This document shows positions 8,002 through 16,945 of a DNA stretch of 64,000 nt, in pieces; position 1 is the first letter of the stretch, and the number at the start of each line of letters is the position of its first letter. The notes under the pieces were generated by a model. That model searched no databases, was not told where the DNA came from, and saw only the letters and a program-made list of their open reading frames with translations. Source of the stretch: Falsiroseomonas sp050563545 (GTDB lineage: Bacteria; Pseudomonadota; Alphaproteobacteria; Acetobacterales; Acetobacteraceae); the NCBI RefSeq assembly GCF_050563545.1, contig NZ_JBNXUM010000011.1:146585-210584 (forward strand), in the 5' to 3' direction. Position numbers and translations under genes: made by a program.

Positions 8002-9575
8002 CCGTGCCGGCGGTCGGCGCGGCCACCCTGAAGGCGTGGCTGCGCGACGGCCAGGAGCTCGCCATCCTCGACGCGCGCGAGGAAGGCGAGTTCGGCGCCA
8101 GCCATCTCTTCTGGGCGGTGCCCTGCCCGCTGTCGCAGGCCGAGCTGCGCGCCCCGCGCCTGGTTCCCCGCCGCTCCGTCCGAACGGTCTGCACCGATGG
8201 CGGCGAGGGCTACGCCACGATGCTCGCGCAGGTCCTGCGCGGCCTCGGCTGGTCCGACGTGCATGTGCTGGAGGGCGGCACGCCGGCCTGGGGCAAGGCG
8301 GGCTTCGAGCTCTTTTCCGGCGTCAACGTGCCCTCCAAGGCCTTCGGCGAATGGGTGGAGCACCATTACGGCACGCCCTCGGTCAGCGCGGAGGAACTGC
8401 ACGCCATGCAGGCGCGCGGCGAGGACCTGCTGATCGTGGACAGCCGCACCCCCGCCGAGTTCCGCGCCATGTCCATCCCCGGCGGCATCTCCGTTCCGGG
8501 CGGGGAACTCGCCTATCGCGTCCCCTCCATGCTGGCGCGGCCGACGACCACGGTCGTCGTGAACTGCGCCGGCCGCACCCGCTCCATCATGGGGGCGGAG
8601 AGCCTACGCCAGGCCGGGCTGGCGCAGCGCGTGGTGGCGCTCCGCAACGGCACGATGGGCTGGGAGCTCGCGGGCTTTCGCTGCGAGCATGGCCGCACCG
8701 ACCGCTACGAGGAGGGCACGCCGGCCGACGCCGCCGAAAGCCTGGCCCGCGCGCGCCGCTTCGCGGAGGCGCATGGGGTGAAGCGGGTGGACCGCGCGGG
8801 GCTGGCCGCAATGCGTGCCGGCGCGACACGCACGACCTACCTGCTGGACGTCCGCGACGCCGGTGAATTCGCGGCCGGCCACCTCGAGGGCTCGGTCAAT
8901 GCGCCGGGCGGGCAGCTCGTGCAGGCCACCGATGGCTGGGTCGCGGTGCGCGGCGCGCGCATCGTGCTGGTGGACGACACCGGCACGCGGGCGCTGATGA
9001 CCGCGGGCTGGCTGCGCCAGCTCGGGGGGTGGGAGGTCTTCGTGCTGGAAGGCGGCCTGGACGGCAGGCTGGAGACGGCGCCGGCGCCGACCTTCCCGCC
9101 AGGCACGCCGCGCATGAGCGTGGCCGACCTCGCGGCGTCGCTGGCCGAGGGCGGCGCGACGGTGGTGGACCTCCAGCGCTCCATCGCCTTCCGTGCCGGC
9201 CACATCCCGGGCGCGGTCTGGGGCGTCCGCACCCGCCTCTCGCGCATCACGCCGCGCCTGCCGGCCGACCGCCGCATCGTGGTGGCGGGGCCGGAGCCGA
9301 TGCTCGCCGCCCTTGCCGTGGCGGAGCTGCGCGGCCTGGTGAAGGCGCCGATCGCCGCCCTCGAAGGCGGCGTCGAGGGCTGGAAGGCGGCCGGGCTGCC
9401 CGTGCTGGCGGACCGCGCCGACCCGCCGGACGAGGCTTGCGTGGACTTCCACCTCCGCCCCTATGACCGCAACCACGGCGTCGAGCAGGCCATGCGCGAC
9501 TACCTCTCCTGGGAGGTGGAGCTGGTGAAGCAGGTCGAGCGCGACGGCGACGCCCGCTTCGGCCAGTGGGGGTGA
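7998..9575 (+). CDS. four-domain rhodanese (sulfurtransferase)-like protein
   Basis: 525 residues holding four consecutive rhodanese folds (about 1-105, 125-235, 262-360 and 372-480). Domain 1 has Cys65 in VCTDGGEGYA and domain 2 has Cys190 in the classic loop VVNCAGRTRS. Domain 3 has an Asp-rich loop with no cysteine (VLVDDTGTRA) and domain 4 reads VVAGPEP, also without one. CH2A-like motifs recur (LDAREEGEFGASHL, VDSRTPAEFRAMSIPG, LDVRDAGEFAAGHLEG, VDLQRSIAFRAGHIPG). Domains 3 and 4 are probably structural or regulatory. It starts inside the dioxygenase stop (ATGA) and ends overlapping comF (GTGA). Likely moves persulfide or thiosulfate sulfur in partnership with the dioxygenase. Confidence 0.88.
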   Translation: MTVPAVGAATLKAWLRDGQELAILDAREEGEFGASHLFWAVPCPLSQAELRAPRLVPRRSVRTVCTDGGEGYATMLAQVLRGLGWSDVHVLEGGTPAWGKAGFELFSGVNVPSKAFGEWVEHHYGTPSVSAEELHAMQARGEDLLIVDSRTPAEFRAMSIPGGISVPGGELAYRVPSMLARPTTTVVVNCAGRTRSIMGAESLRQAGLAQRVVALRNGTMGWELAGFRCEHGRTDRYEEGTPADAAESLARARRFAEAHGVKRVDRAGLAAMRAGATRTTYLLDVRDAGEFAAGHLEGSVNAPGGQLVQATDGWVAVRGARIVLVDDTGTRALMTAGWLRQLGGWEVFVLEGGLDGRLETAPAPTFPPGTPRMSVADLAASLAEGGATVVDLQRSIAFRAGHIPGAVWGVRTRLSRITPRLPADRRIVVAGPEPMLAALAVAELRGLVKAPIAALEGGVEGWKAAGLPVLADRADPPDEACVDFHLRPYDRNHGVEQAMRDYLSWEVELVKQVERDGDARFGQWG

Positions 9576-10333
9576 CGACGCTCGGCCGCCTGGCCACCGC
9601 CTTCCTCGACGCGCTGCTGCCGCCGGTCTGCCTGACCTGCGACAGCCCCGTGGACGCGCAGGGCGCGCTCTGCGCGGGGTGCTGGCGGGGCCTGCACCTG
9701 CTGACCCCGCCCTATTGCCGGCGCTGCGGCGTGCCCTTCCTGCATGCCGGCCAGGCCGGGCCGGGCGGCGACTGCGCTTCCTGCCTGAACAGGCCGCCGC
9801 CCTACGACGCTGCCCGCGCCGCGCTGCGCTACGACGAGGGCGCGCGCCGCCTGATCCTGCCCTTCAAGCATGCCGACCGCACCGATTTCGCCGCGCCGCT
9901 GGCCGCCCGCATGGCCCGCGCCGGAGCCGAGCTCATCGTCCGCGCCGACGTGCTGACGCCGGTGCCGCTGCATTGGCGCCGGCTGGCCGCGCGGCGCTAC
10001 AACCAGGCCGCGCTGCTGGCCCGCCGCATCGCGGCCTCCGCCGGCAAGCCCTGGATCCCCGACCTGCTGCGCCGGCCGCGGCCCACACCCTCGCTCGATC
10101 ATCTCCGTGCCGAGGACCGCGAGGCCACGCTCGCCGGTGCCTTCGCCCTCGGCCGCGGCGCCGCGCCACGCATCGCGGGCAGGCGCGTGCTGCTGGTGGA
10201 CGACGTCATGACATCCGGCGCGACGGCCGGGGCCTGCGCGCGCGTCCTGCTGGCGGCGGGCGCGGCGGGGGTGGACGTGCTGGCCGCCGCGCGCGTGCCT
10301 GACCCGCGGCTGGAATCCAGCCCGCGGGCTTGA
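9572..10333 (+). CDS. comF: ComF family phosphoribosyltransferase-like protein
   Basis: 253 residues. The N-terminal zinc-ribbon cysteines are present (CLTCDSPVDAQGALCAGCW, YCRRCG, CASCLN). A type I phosphoribosyltransferase domain follows, with DVLTPVPLHWRRLAARRYNQAALLA and the PRPP loop VLLVDDVMTSGATAGAC. ComF is associated with DNA uptake and recombination, but its enzymatic role is uncertain. I chose the GTG at 9572, which overlaps the rhodanese stop codon; a GTG at 9566 is also in frame. It is followed 31 bp later by grxC, a common alphaproteobacterial neighbour. Confidence 0.92.
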   Translation: MTTLGRLATAFLDALLPPVCLTCDSPVDAQGALCAGCWRGLHLLTPPYCRRCGVPFLHAGQAGPGGDCASCLNRPPPYDAARAALRYDEGARRLILPFKHADRTDFAAPLAARMARAGAELIVRADVLTPVPLHWRRLAARRYNQAALLARRIAASAGKPWIPDLLRRPRPTPSLDHLRAEDREATLAGAFALGRGAAPRIAGRRVLLVDDVMTSGATAGACARVLLAAGAAGVDVLAAARVPDPRLESSPRA

Positions 10334-10364
10334 CGCGCGCCCCCGGCGCGGCGACCTCTGCCGC

Positions 10365-10622
10365 ATGGCGAAGGTCGAGATCTACACCCAGGATTTCTGC
10401 GGTTACTGCGCGCGCGCGCTGGCGCTGCTGACGAAGAAGGGCGTCCCCTTCGAGGAGAAATACGCCCCGCACGGCTCCGCCAACCGCGCCGAGTCGATCG
10501 AGCGGTCGGGTGGCCGCACCACCGTCCCGCAGGTCTTCATCGACGGGAAGCATGTCGGCGGGTCCGACGAGCTGATCGCGCTGGACCGCAAGGGCGAACT
10601 GGACGCGCTGCTGGCGGGCTGA
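10365..10622 (+). CDS. grxC: glutaredoxin 3
   Basis: 85 residues, standard monothiol/dithiol glutaredoxin size. The dithiol active site is CGYC (residues 12-15), with the cis-Pro segment TTVPQVFIDGKHVGGSDEL that binds glutathione. It reduces protein disulfides with glutathione in the cytoplasm. Located in the usual comF-grxC-DUF1178 order. Confidence 0.95.
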   Translation: MAKVEIYTQDFCGYCARALALLTKKGVPFEEKYAPHGSANRAESIERSGGRTTVPQVFIDGKHVGGSDELIALDRKGELDALLAG

Positions 10623-10702
10623 GGGCGCCCCCCCTCTGGCACACCGGCCCCAGGACTGCCAAATGCCATTGCGCCGCCACACAGGGCGGCCAGGACAGGG
10701 GC

Positions 10703-11191
10703 ATGATCCGCTACAAGCTGCGCTGCGGCGCCGGGCACGAATTCGAGAGCTGGTTCCAGGACGGCGCCGGCTTCGAGAAGCTGGCGAAGGCCGGGCTGGT
10801 CGAGTGCGCGGTCTGCGGCAGCGCAGCGGTCGAGAAGGCGCTGATGGCGCCCGCCGTGGTGTCCAGCCGGAAGAAGGCCAGGCCGCCCGCGCCGCCGCAG
10901 GCCGAGGCGCCGCCGCCCGCCCCGCCGTCCCAGCCGCCCCAGGGCCCGCAGATGGCCGCCGGCCCGATGCCGGCCCAGGTCATGGCCATGCTCCAGCGCC
11001 TGCGCGCCGAGGTCGAGAAGAATTGCGACTACGTCGGCAAGGATTTCGCGGAAGAGGCCCGCAAGATCCACACCGGGGAGGCCGAGGCGCGGGGGATCTA
11101 CGGCGAGGCCTCCGACGCCGAGGCCGAGGCGCTGGCCGACGAGGGCATCGACATCGCCCGCCTCCCCTGGGTCCCACGCGCGGACGGCTGA
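10703..11191 (+). CDS. DUF1178 family protein with N-terminal zinc-ribbon-like cysteines
   Basis: 162 residues. The N-terminus MIRYKLRCGAGHEFESWFQDGAGFEKL and the pair CAVCGS suggest a small zinc ribbon. A Pro/Ala-rich linker (about 55-95) leads to the conserved C-terminal block VEKNCDYVGKDFAEEARKIH. This matches DUF1178, a family found next to grxC in alphaproteobacteria. Function is unknown; the cysteine arrangement suggests metal or redox sensing, but that is inference. Confidence 0.88.
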   Translation: MIRYKLRCGAGHEFESWFQDGAGFEKLAKAGLVECAVCGSAAVEKALMAPAVVSSRKKARPPAPPQAEAPPPAPPSQPPQGPQMAAGPMPAQVMAMLQRLRAEVEKNCDYVGKDFAEEARKIHTGEAEARGIYGEASDAEAEALADEGIDIARLPWVPRADG

Positions 11192-11200
11192 CGCCGCGCC

Positions 11201-12448
11201 GTGCCGGTTGTCCAGGACAACGCCGGCTGGTGCTGGTTCCACCGCGAACGCGCGCTGAGCATCGGCGGCGTCACCGTCTTCGGCAGCGTGGCGGGCCGTG
11301 ACGCGGGCGCGGCGCGCGCCGGCGACCTCCGGCTGACCGCCATCGGCGGGGATGGCAAGACCAGGGTCTCGGTCGTGCTGGACCGGATCGCCCCGCCGGA
11401 TGACCACAATGTGCCTGCGCTCTGCTGGCTGGGCGGCGACAGGCTCCTCGCGGCCTGGCAGGGGCACGACAGCGGCACCGCGATCGCCCACCAGGTCCTG
11501 GACCTCGGGCTCAACCCGCTCTCACCCGTGATGCGGACGGAAACCGGGGCGCGGGTGTCCTACAGCAACCTCTTCCGCCTTCCCGACGGCCGCGTGCTGA
11601 ACTTCCATCGCGGCCGCGGCCGGAACCCGAACTGCCTCGCCTCCGACGATCCGATGCGGGGCTTCGTCCATGCCGGGACGCTGCTGCGCTGGCCGCGGCC
11701 GGCGCCGGAGGATCCGCGCGCCACGGGCCTCGGCGGCGGCCGGCCCTATGTGGTCTATGCGCAGGACGGGCCGCGCCTGCACATCGCGGCCGTCGAGGAC
11801 CATCCGCGATCCTACGACACCTCCGTCCATCACGCGGTGCTGGAGGACGGCGTGCTGCGCGGCTCCGACGGCCGGGCCGCCGGACCGCCGCCTGCGATGG
11901 GGTTCGCCGGCTTCACCCGGGTGTTCGAGGGCTCCGCCGATGCCGTGCCCTGGGTCTGCGACATCGCGGCCGGGCCCGGCGGGCGCGTCACCATCGCTTT
12001 CTCCGTCCAGGTCTCGGGCGCGGCGGCCCGGCATCGCCGCGGCGCGGGCGGCGAGGATATCCGCTACCGCCTCGCCCGCTGGGACGGCGCGGGCTGGGAC
12101 TGCCTGGAGGTCGCGGCCGCCGGCCCCTGCCTCTATCCCGGCGAGGACGACTACAGCGGGCTGGTCTGCATCGACCCCGAGGATCCCGACCGCATCGCGC
12201 TCTCGGCCGGCATCTGCCCCGCGACGGGCGCGGCGCTGTCCCATCGCGAGATCTACCTCGGCCGCGTGGACTGGACGGCGCGGCGCGCGCGCTTCGAGCC
12301 CGTGACCGCCGGCTCCTCCGAGGACAACATCCGCCCGGTCTTCAGCCGCCGCATCGGCGGCCCGTCGCGCGCGCTGCTCTGGATGGCGGGCCGCTACGCC
12401 AGCTTCAACGACTTCGACACCGCGATCCACGCGGCGATGCTGGATTAG
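11201..12448 (+). CDS. BNR-repeat-containing protein (BNR_4 family)
   Basis: 415 residues from a GTG start 9 bp after the DUF1178 stop. Family-typical segments are CWFHRERALSIGG, HNVPALCWLGGDRLLAAWQGHD, YSNLFRLPDGRVLNFHRG, RPYVVYAQDG, AVEDHPRSYDTSVHHAVL and a C-terminal NDFDTAIHAAMLD. These fit the seven-bladed beta-propeller family PF15892, which occurs beside polysaccharide lyases and glycosidases in other bacteria. No signal peptide is visible, so this copy is probably cytoplasmic. Catalytic activity on a saccharide is possible but unproven. Confidence 0.75.
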   Translation: MPVVQDNAGWCWFHRERALSIGGVTVFGSVAGRDAGAARAGDLRLTAIGGDGKTRVSVVLDRIAPPDDHNVPALCWLGGDRLLAAWQGHDSGTAIAHQVLDLGLNPLSPVMRTETGARVSYSNLFRLPDGRVLNFHRGRGRNPNCLASDDPMRGFVHAGTLLRWPRPAPEDPRATGLGGGRPYVVYAQDGPRLHIAAVEDHPRSYDTSVHHAVLEDGVLRGSDGRAAGPPPAMGFAGFTRVFEGSADAVPWVCDIAAGPGGRVTIAFSVQVSGAAARHRRGAGGEDIRYRLARWDGAGWDCLEVAAAGPCLYPGEDDYSGLVCIDPEDPDRIALSAGICPATGAALSHREIYLGRVDWTARRARFEPVTAGSSEDNIRPVFSRRIGGPSRALLWMAGRYASFNDFDTAIHAAMLD

Positions 12449-12508
12449 TCTTGAGCCTGAACCGGCGCCGAGAGGCCGCTGGCTGTCGAGGCGCTGCGCG
12501 GCCCGTGA

Positions 12509-13252
12509 TCACCCCCGCCTCGCCGCCACCAGGTAGTTCACCCCGAGGTCCCGGCTCTCCCGCCAGCGGCCGCTCAGCGGGTCCATCGTCATCCCCGCAA
12601 GGTCGGTCACCGCCAGCCCTGCGCGCCGCAGCCCTGCGCCGAGTTCGCCGGGGCTGACGAACATCCGCCAGTCATGCGTCCCCACGGGCAGCATGCGCAG
12701 CAGGTATTCCGCGCCGAGCTTCGCGAACAGAAAGGACCGCGCCGTCCGGTTCAGGGTGGAGAGGAAGACCATTCCCCCGCGCGCCTCCGGCGCGACACCC
12801 CCCGGCTTCGCCAGCGCCGCCAGCGCGGCCAGGAAGGCATCGCGGTCCTCGACATGCTCGATGACCTCCAGCGCGACCACGGCGTCGAAGGTCTCGCCCG
12901 TCGCGGCCAGCGCCTCCGGCGTGCCCTCACGGTAGTCGATCGCGAGCCCGCCGGCCGCGGCATGCTCCCGCGCGGCCTCCAGCGCCTCGCCGGCCGCGTC
13001 GAGGCCCGTGACCGAGGCCCCCATGCGCGCGAAGGCCTCGGAAGCCAGGCCGGCGCCGCAGCCCACATCCAGCAGGCGTAGCCCCGACAGGTCGCGCCCC
13101 TTCCGGTCCTCCGCCGCCGCGATCCGCCCGGCGATCCAGCCCGTCCGCAGCGGGTTCATCCGGTGCAGAGGCTTCATCGGCCCGCCCGGGTCCCACCAGC
13201 GCCCGGCCAGCGCCCCGAACTTCCGGATCTCCGCCTCGACCGCCGTCGTCAT
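12509..13252 (-). CDS. ubiG: ubiquinone biosynthesis O-methyltransferase
   Basis: 247 residues, normal UbiG length. The diagnostic N-terminus is present (FGALAGRWWDPGGPMKPLHRMNPLR). The SAM-binding motif is LRLLDVGCGAGLASEAFARMGASVTGLD, with VVALEVIEHVEDRDAFL and FLSTLNRTARSFLFAKLGAEY further on. It performs both O-methylations of ubiquinone synthesis at the inner membrane. It is divergent from lysC, the classical alphaproteobacterial arrangement. Confidence 0.96.
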   Translation of the reverse strand: MTTAVEAEIRKFGALAGRWWDPGGPMKPLHRMNPLRTGWIAGRIAAAEDRKGRDLSGLRLLDVGCGAGLASEAFARMGASVTGLDAAGEALEAAREHAAAGGLAIDYREGTPEALAATGETFDAVVALEVIEHVEDRDAFLAALAALAKPGGVAPEARGGMVFLSTLNRTARSFLFAKLGAEYLLRMLPVGTHDWRMFVSPGELGAGLRRAGLAVTDLAGMTMDPLSGRWRESRDLGVNYLVAARRG

Positions 13253-13387
13253 GCCTGCTCCTGCCAACGGGCGGTTGCCCCCCGCTCGCGCCCCGTTTAT
13301 CTGAGCGCCCCCGGTGGGGCGCAACAGGGGCCGCCCGCCGCCGCCACGCCGCGCGCCCCTATCCCTGCCAAGGCCCCGCACCCGATA

Positions 13388-14632
13388 ATGGCCCGCATCG
13401 TCATGAAGTTCGGCGGCACCTCCGTCGCCGATCTCGACCGCATCCGGAACGTGGCCAACCGCGTCAAGCGCGAGGTGGAGGCCGGCAACGAGGTCGCCGT
13501 CGTCGTCTCGGCCATGGCCGGCGCCACCAACCAGCTGGTCAAGTGGTGCTCCGAGCTCTCGCCCCTGCACGATGCCCGGGAATACGACGTCGTCGTCGCG
13601 ACCGGCGAGCAGGTCACGATCGGGCTGCTGGCCATCGCGCTGCAGACCATCGGCGTTGACGCAAGGTCCTGGCAGGGCTGGCAGATCCCCATCGTCACCG
13701 ACGCCGCGCATGGCAAGGCCCGCGTGGACCGCATCGACGGCAGCCTGCTGATCGAGCGCATGAAAGCGGGCCAAGTGCCGGTGATTGCGGGCTTCCAGGG
13801 CATCGAGCCCGACCGCAACCGCGTGACCACCCTGGGCCGCGGCGGGTCGGATCTGTCGGCCGTCGCGGTCGCGGCCGCGGTGAGGGCCGAACGCTGCGAC
13901 ATCTACACCGACGTGGACGGGGTCTACACCACCGACCCCCGCATCGTGCCGCGCGCGAGGAAGCTCGAGCGCATCAGCTACGAGGAAATGCTGGAACTCG
14001 CCTCCGTCGGTGCCAAGGTGCTGCAGACGCGCTCGGTCGAGCTTGCGATGAAGCAGCGCGTGCGCGTGCAGGTGCTCTCCAGTTTCGAGGACAAGCCAGG
14101 CAGCCTGGTCGTTGACGAGGACGAGATCGTGGAACAGCCTATCGTGTCCGGCATCGCCTATTCCCGCGACGAGGCGAAGGTGACGCTCCGCCGCGTGCCT
14201 GACCGGCCCGGCATCGCCGCCCATGTCTTCGGGCCGATGGCGGCGAACAACGTGAACGTGGACATGATCGTCCAGAACATCGGCGCCGACGGCACCACCG
14301 ACATGACCTTCACTGTCGGCCGCGCCGACCTGCCGCGCGCGAAGGACATCCTGGAGAAGCAGAGGGGCGACATCGGCTACGAGGCGCTGGTCACCGATGC
14401 CGAGGTCGCCAAGATCTCCGTCGTTGGCATCGGCATGCGCACCCATGCCGGCGTCGCCTCGACCATGTTCAAGGCGCTGGCGGAGAAGGGCATCAACATC
14501 CAGGTCATCTCGACCAGCGAGATCAAGGTCTCCGTGCTGATCCCCGTTGACTACACCGAGCTCGCGGTGCGTGCGCTCCATACGGCCTATGGCCTCGACG
14601 GACCCGAGCCCGCGCGCCGCGGAGAGGACTGA
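13388..14632 (+). CDS. lysC: aspartate kinase
   Basis: 414 residues. The amino acid kinase domain begins with MARIVMKFGGTSVADLDRIRNVA, includes VVSAMAGATNQLVKW and RVTTLGRGGSDLSAVAVAAA, and is followed by two ACT domains (for example EAKVTLRRVPDRPGIAAHVF and VGIGMRTHAGVASTMF). It phosphorylates aspartate, the first step toward lysine, threonine, methionine and diaminopimelate, and is feedback regulated through the ACT domains. The start is an ATG at 13388 with a divergent promoter region of 135 bp shared with ubiG. The gene that usually follows in alphaproteobacteria, ptsP, is absent. Confidence 0.97.
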   Translation: MARIVMKFGGTSVADLDRIRNVANRVKREVEAGNEVAVVVSAMAGATNQLVKWCSELSPLHDAREYDVVVATGEQVTIGLLAIALQTIGVDARSWQGWQIPIVTDAAHGKARVDRIDGSLLIERMKAGQVPVIAGFQGIEPDRNRVTTLGRGGSDLSAVAVAAAVRAERCDIYTDVDGVYTTDPRIVPRARKLERISYEEMLELASVGAKVLQTRSVELAMKQRVRVQVLSSFEDKPGSLVVDEDEIVEQPIVSGIAYSRDEAKVTLRRVPDRPGIAAHVFGPMAANNVNVDMIVQNIGADGTTDMTFTVGRADLPRAKDILEKQRGDIGYEALVTDAEVAKISVVGIGMRTHAGVASTMFKALAEKGINIQVISTSEIKVSVLIPVDYTELAVRALHTAYGLDGPEPARRGED

Positions 14633-14636
14633 CCTG

Positions 14637-15710
14637 ATGGACGCGCTGACCCCGGACACCGCCGCGCCCGAAGCGACGCCCCCTTGGGCCGTGGCGGAGA
14701 TCGAGCGCCTCATGGCCCGCGGCGCCGCCTTCCTCGGCAGCCGCTACGCCATCATGGGCGGCGCGATGTCCTGGGTGAGCGAGCGGCACCTGGTCGCCGC
14801 ACTCTCCAATGCCGGCGCCTTCGGCGTGATCGCCTGCGGCGCGATGGAGCCGCCGCGCCTGGCGGAGGAGATCGTCGGCACGCAGGGGCTCACCCGGAAG
14901 CCCTTTGGCGTGAACCTCATCACCATGCATCCGCGGCTGGACCAGCTCGTCCAGACCTGCCTCGACCACCAGGTCGGCCACATCGTCTTCGCTGGTGGCA
15001 TCCCGCCGGGCAGCGCGATCAAGGCGGCCAAGGATGGCGGCGCCAAGGTCGTCTGCTTCGCCCCCGCGCTGGCGCTCGCGAAGAAGCTGATCCGCAGCGG
15101 CGCCGACGCCCTGGTGATCGAGGGCAGCGAGGCCGGCGGGCATATCGGCCCCGTCTCGCTCAACGTCCTCGCGCAGGAGATCCTGCCCCATGTGCGCGAG
15201 GTGCCGGTCTTCGTCGCCGGCGGGATCGGCCGCGGCGAGGCGATCCTGTCCTACATGGAGATGGGCGCGGCGGGCGTGCAACTCGGCACGCGCTTCGTCT
15301 GCGCGACGGAATCGATCGCGCACCCCAACTTCAAGCGCGCCTTCATCCGCGGCGCCGCGCGCGACGCGCTGCCCACCGTGCAGCTGGATGAGCGCTTCCC
15401 CGTCATCCCCGTCCGCGCCCTGCAGAACGGAGGCACCAGGCGCTTCCTCGAGCACCAGGCCGAGACGATCCGCCGCTTCCTCGCCGGCGAGGTGGAGAAG
15501 GCCGCCGCGCAGCTCGACATCGAGCATTTCTGGGCCGGCGCGCTGCGCCGCGCGGTGATCGACGGTGATGTCGAGAACGGCTCGCTGATGGCCGGGCAGT
15601 CCGTCGGGATGGTCACGAAGGAGCAGCCGACCGCGGAGATCGTGCAGGAGCTTGTCCTGCAGGCAGCCACTGCCCTCGGCGCGCGCGGACCGCGCGTGAC
15701 CGCGCCATGA
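14637..15710 (+). CDS. nitronate monooxygenase / 2-nitropropane dioxygenase family flavoprotein
   Basis: 357 residues, TIM-barrel FMN protein. FMN/active-site landmarks are IMGGAMSWVSERHLVAALSNAGAFGVIACG, DALVIEGSEAGGHIG (with the conserved His region), VPVFVAGGIGRGEAI and GAAGVQLGTRFVCATES. The N-terminus carries a short non-conserved extension. The ATG at 14637 follows GGAGAGG and lies 4 bp after lysC, so it is likely co-transcribed. The family includes enzymes that oxidise nitronates and FabK-like enoyl-ACP reductases, so the real substrate is open. Confidence 0.85.
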   Translation: MDALTPDTAAPEATPPWAVAEIERLMARGAAFLGSRYAIMGGAMSWVSERHLVAALSNAGAFGVIACGAMEPPRLAEEIVGTQGLTRKPFGVNLITMHPRLDQLVQTCLDHQVGHIVFAGGIPPGSAIKAAKDGGAKVVCFAPALALAKKLIRSGADALVIEGSEAGGHIGPVSLNVLAQEILPHVREVPVFVAGGIGRGEAILSYMEMGAAGVQLGTRFVCATESIAHPNFKRAFIRGAARDALPTVQLDERFPVIPVRALQNGGTRRFLEHQAETIRRFLAGEVEKAAAQLDIEHFWAGALRRAVIDGDVENGSLMAGQSVGMVTKEQPTAEIVQELVLQAATALGARGPRVTAP

Positions 15711-15774
15711 CGTTCCACTTTTCCGCGATGATTCGGTTTACGCCGGCCGCCATCACAGGCTAGGTAGCGCCCCC

Positions 15775-16821
15775 GTGCCGTACGACCTGAAGCGCATCCC
15801 CCGACCGGTCGAGAATGCCGGCGCCGACGTGGCCCGCATCGGAGACGAACTCCGCGAGGGCCGGCTTGCCCTCGGCCTGTCCGTCGAGGACGTGGCCCAG
15901 CAACTGCGCATCCGCCGCGTCTACATCGCCGCGCTGGAGGAAGGGCGGCTCCGCGACCTCCCCGGCGCCGCCTATGCCGTGGGCTTCGTCCGCACCTATG
16001 GCGCCGCGCTCGGCCTGGATGCCGACGACCTCGTGCGCCGCTTCCGCGAGGCGACGGGCAGCAGCGCGCCCAAGCCCAAGCTCGTCTTCCCCGAGCCCGT
16101 GAGTGAACGCGCCATGCCCGCCGGCGCGATCGCCACGGTCGGCGCGATCCTCGCCATCGGCATCTATGTCGCCTGGTTCAACCTATCGGGCGGCGGCCAG
16201 CGCAGCGTGGACGTGGTCCCGCCGGTGCCGCCGCGGCTCGAACAGGCGGCCGAGCAGGGCCGCGCCCAGCTTCCGCAGCGCGAGGCCGCGCTGCCCTCCG
16301 CCAACCCCGGTGCCCTGCCGCTTGCGGCCCTGCCGCCGCCCGGCGGGAACGCCGCGGGGGCCAACACCTCCGCCCAGGCCGCGACCGTGCCGGCCGCGCC
16401 GACGCCGGCGCCGCCCCCCACGCCGGTCGCCGCCCCCGCCGCGCCCGCGCCCGTCGCGATCCCCGGCGTGCCCGACGGCACCCGCATCGTGCTGCGCGCC
16501 CGCACCAACAACCCCGAAGGCGCCTGGGTCCAGGTGCGCGAGGCCCGCTCCGGCCAGGTCCTGGTCAACCGCGTGCTGCGCCCCGGCGAGGCCTGGCCCG
16601 CCCCGGTCCGCGACGGCCTGCTGCTCGACACCGGCAAGGCGGATGGGCTGGAGGTGCTGCTCGACGGCCAGAACCAGCCCCTGCTGGAGGGACTGGTCGG
16701 TGTGCGCCGGAACGTCCCGCTCGAGGTGGACAAGGTGCGCCAGCGCCTGGTCCCGGCGACGGCCAGCGCCCAGCCTGCGCCGCAGCCGGCGCCGCCGCCG
16801 GCGCCGCCGCAGCGGAACTGA
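15775..16821 (+). CDS. RodZ-like HTH membrane protein (DUF4115)
   Basis: 348 residues from a GTG start. An N-terminal Cro/C1-type HTH (about residues 22-90: IGDELREGRLALGLSVEDVAQQLRI) is followed by a single transmembrane helix (AGAIATVGAILAIGIYVAWF, about 122-141). Then come a Pro/Ala-rich periplasmic linker and a C-terminal DUF4115 domain (RIVLRARTNNPEGAWVQVREARSGQVLVNRVL). The architecture is that of RodZ, which links MreB to the membrane. The homologous alphaproteobacterial gene normally precedes ispG; here about 4.6 kb of other genes separate the two. Confidence 0.85.
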   Translation: MPYDLKRIPRPVENAGADVARIGDELREGRLALGLSVEDVAQQLRIRRVYIAALEEGRLRDLPGAAYAVGFVRTYGAALGLDADDLVRRFREATGSSAPKPKLVFPEPVSERAMPAGAIATVGAILAIGIYVAWFNLSGGGQRSVDVVPPVPPRLEQAAEQGRAQLPQREAALPSANPGALPLAALPPPGGNAAGANTSAQAATVPAAPTPAPPPTPVAAPAAPAPVAIPGVPDGTRIVLRARTNNPEGAWVQVREARSGQVLVNRVLRPGEAWPAPVRDGLLLDTGKADGLEVLLDGQNQPLLEGLVGVRRNVPLEVDKVRQRLVPATASAQPAPQPAPPPAPPQRN

Positions 16822-16945
16822 GCTTCCGCCGGGCGCCTGCGCCGCCCGCCGATGCGGGTCGCGGCTATCGCCGAGGCATCGCGAAGGCGAGGCCGACCGC
16901 CGCCGCGCCGGCGAGCGCCGGCAGGGCGAAGGCCGGCACCCCCGC

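Noticed and set aside
9572..9575. comF as a fusion to the rhodanese protein
   Set aside because: The frames differ; the genes only overlap by a GTGA stop/start.
12509..14713. Minus-strand 734-codon frame extending ubiG upstream through lysC
   Set aside because: The N-terminal part is antisense to lysC; UbiG's own conserved start at 13252 gives the normal family length.
15711..15774. Possible small RNA between the nitronate monooxygenase and rodZ
   Set aside because: Only 64 bp, with no stable hairpin or promoter pattern that I could identify.
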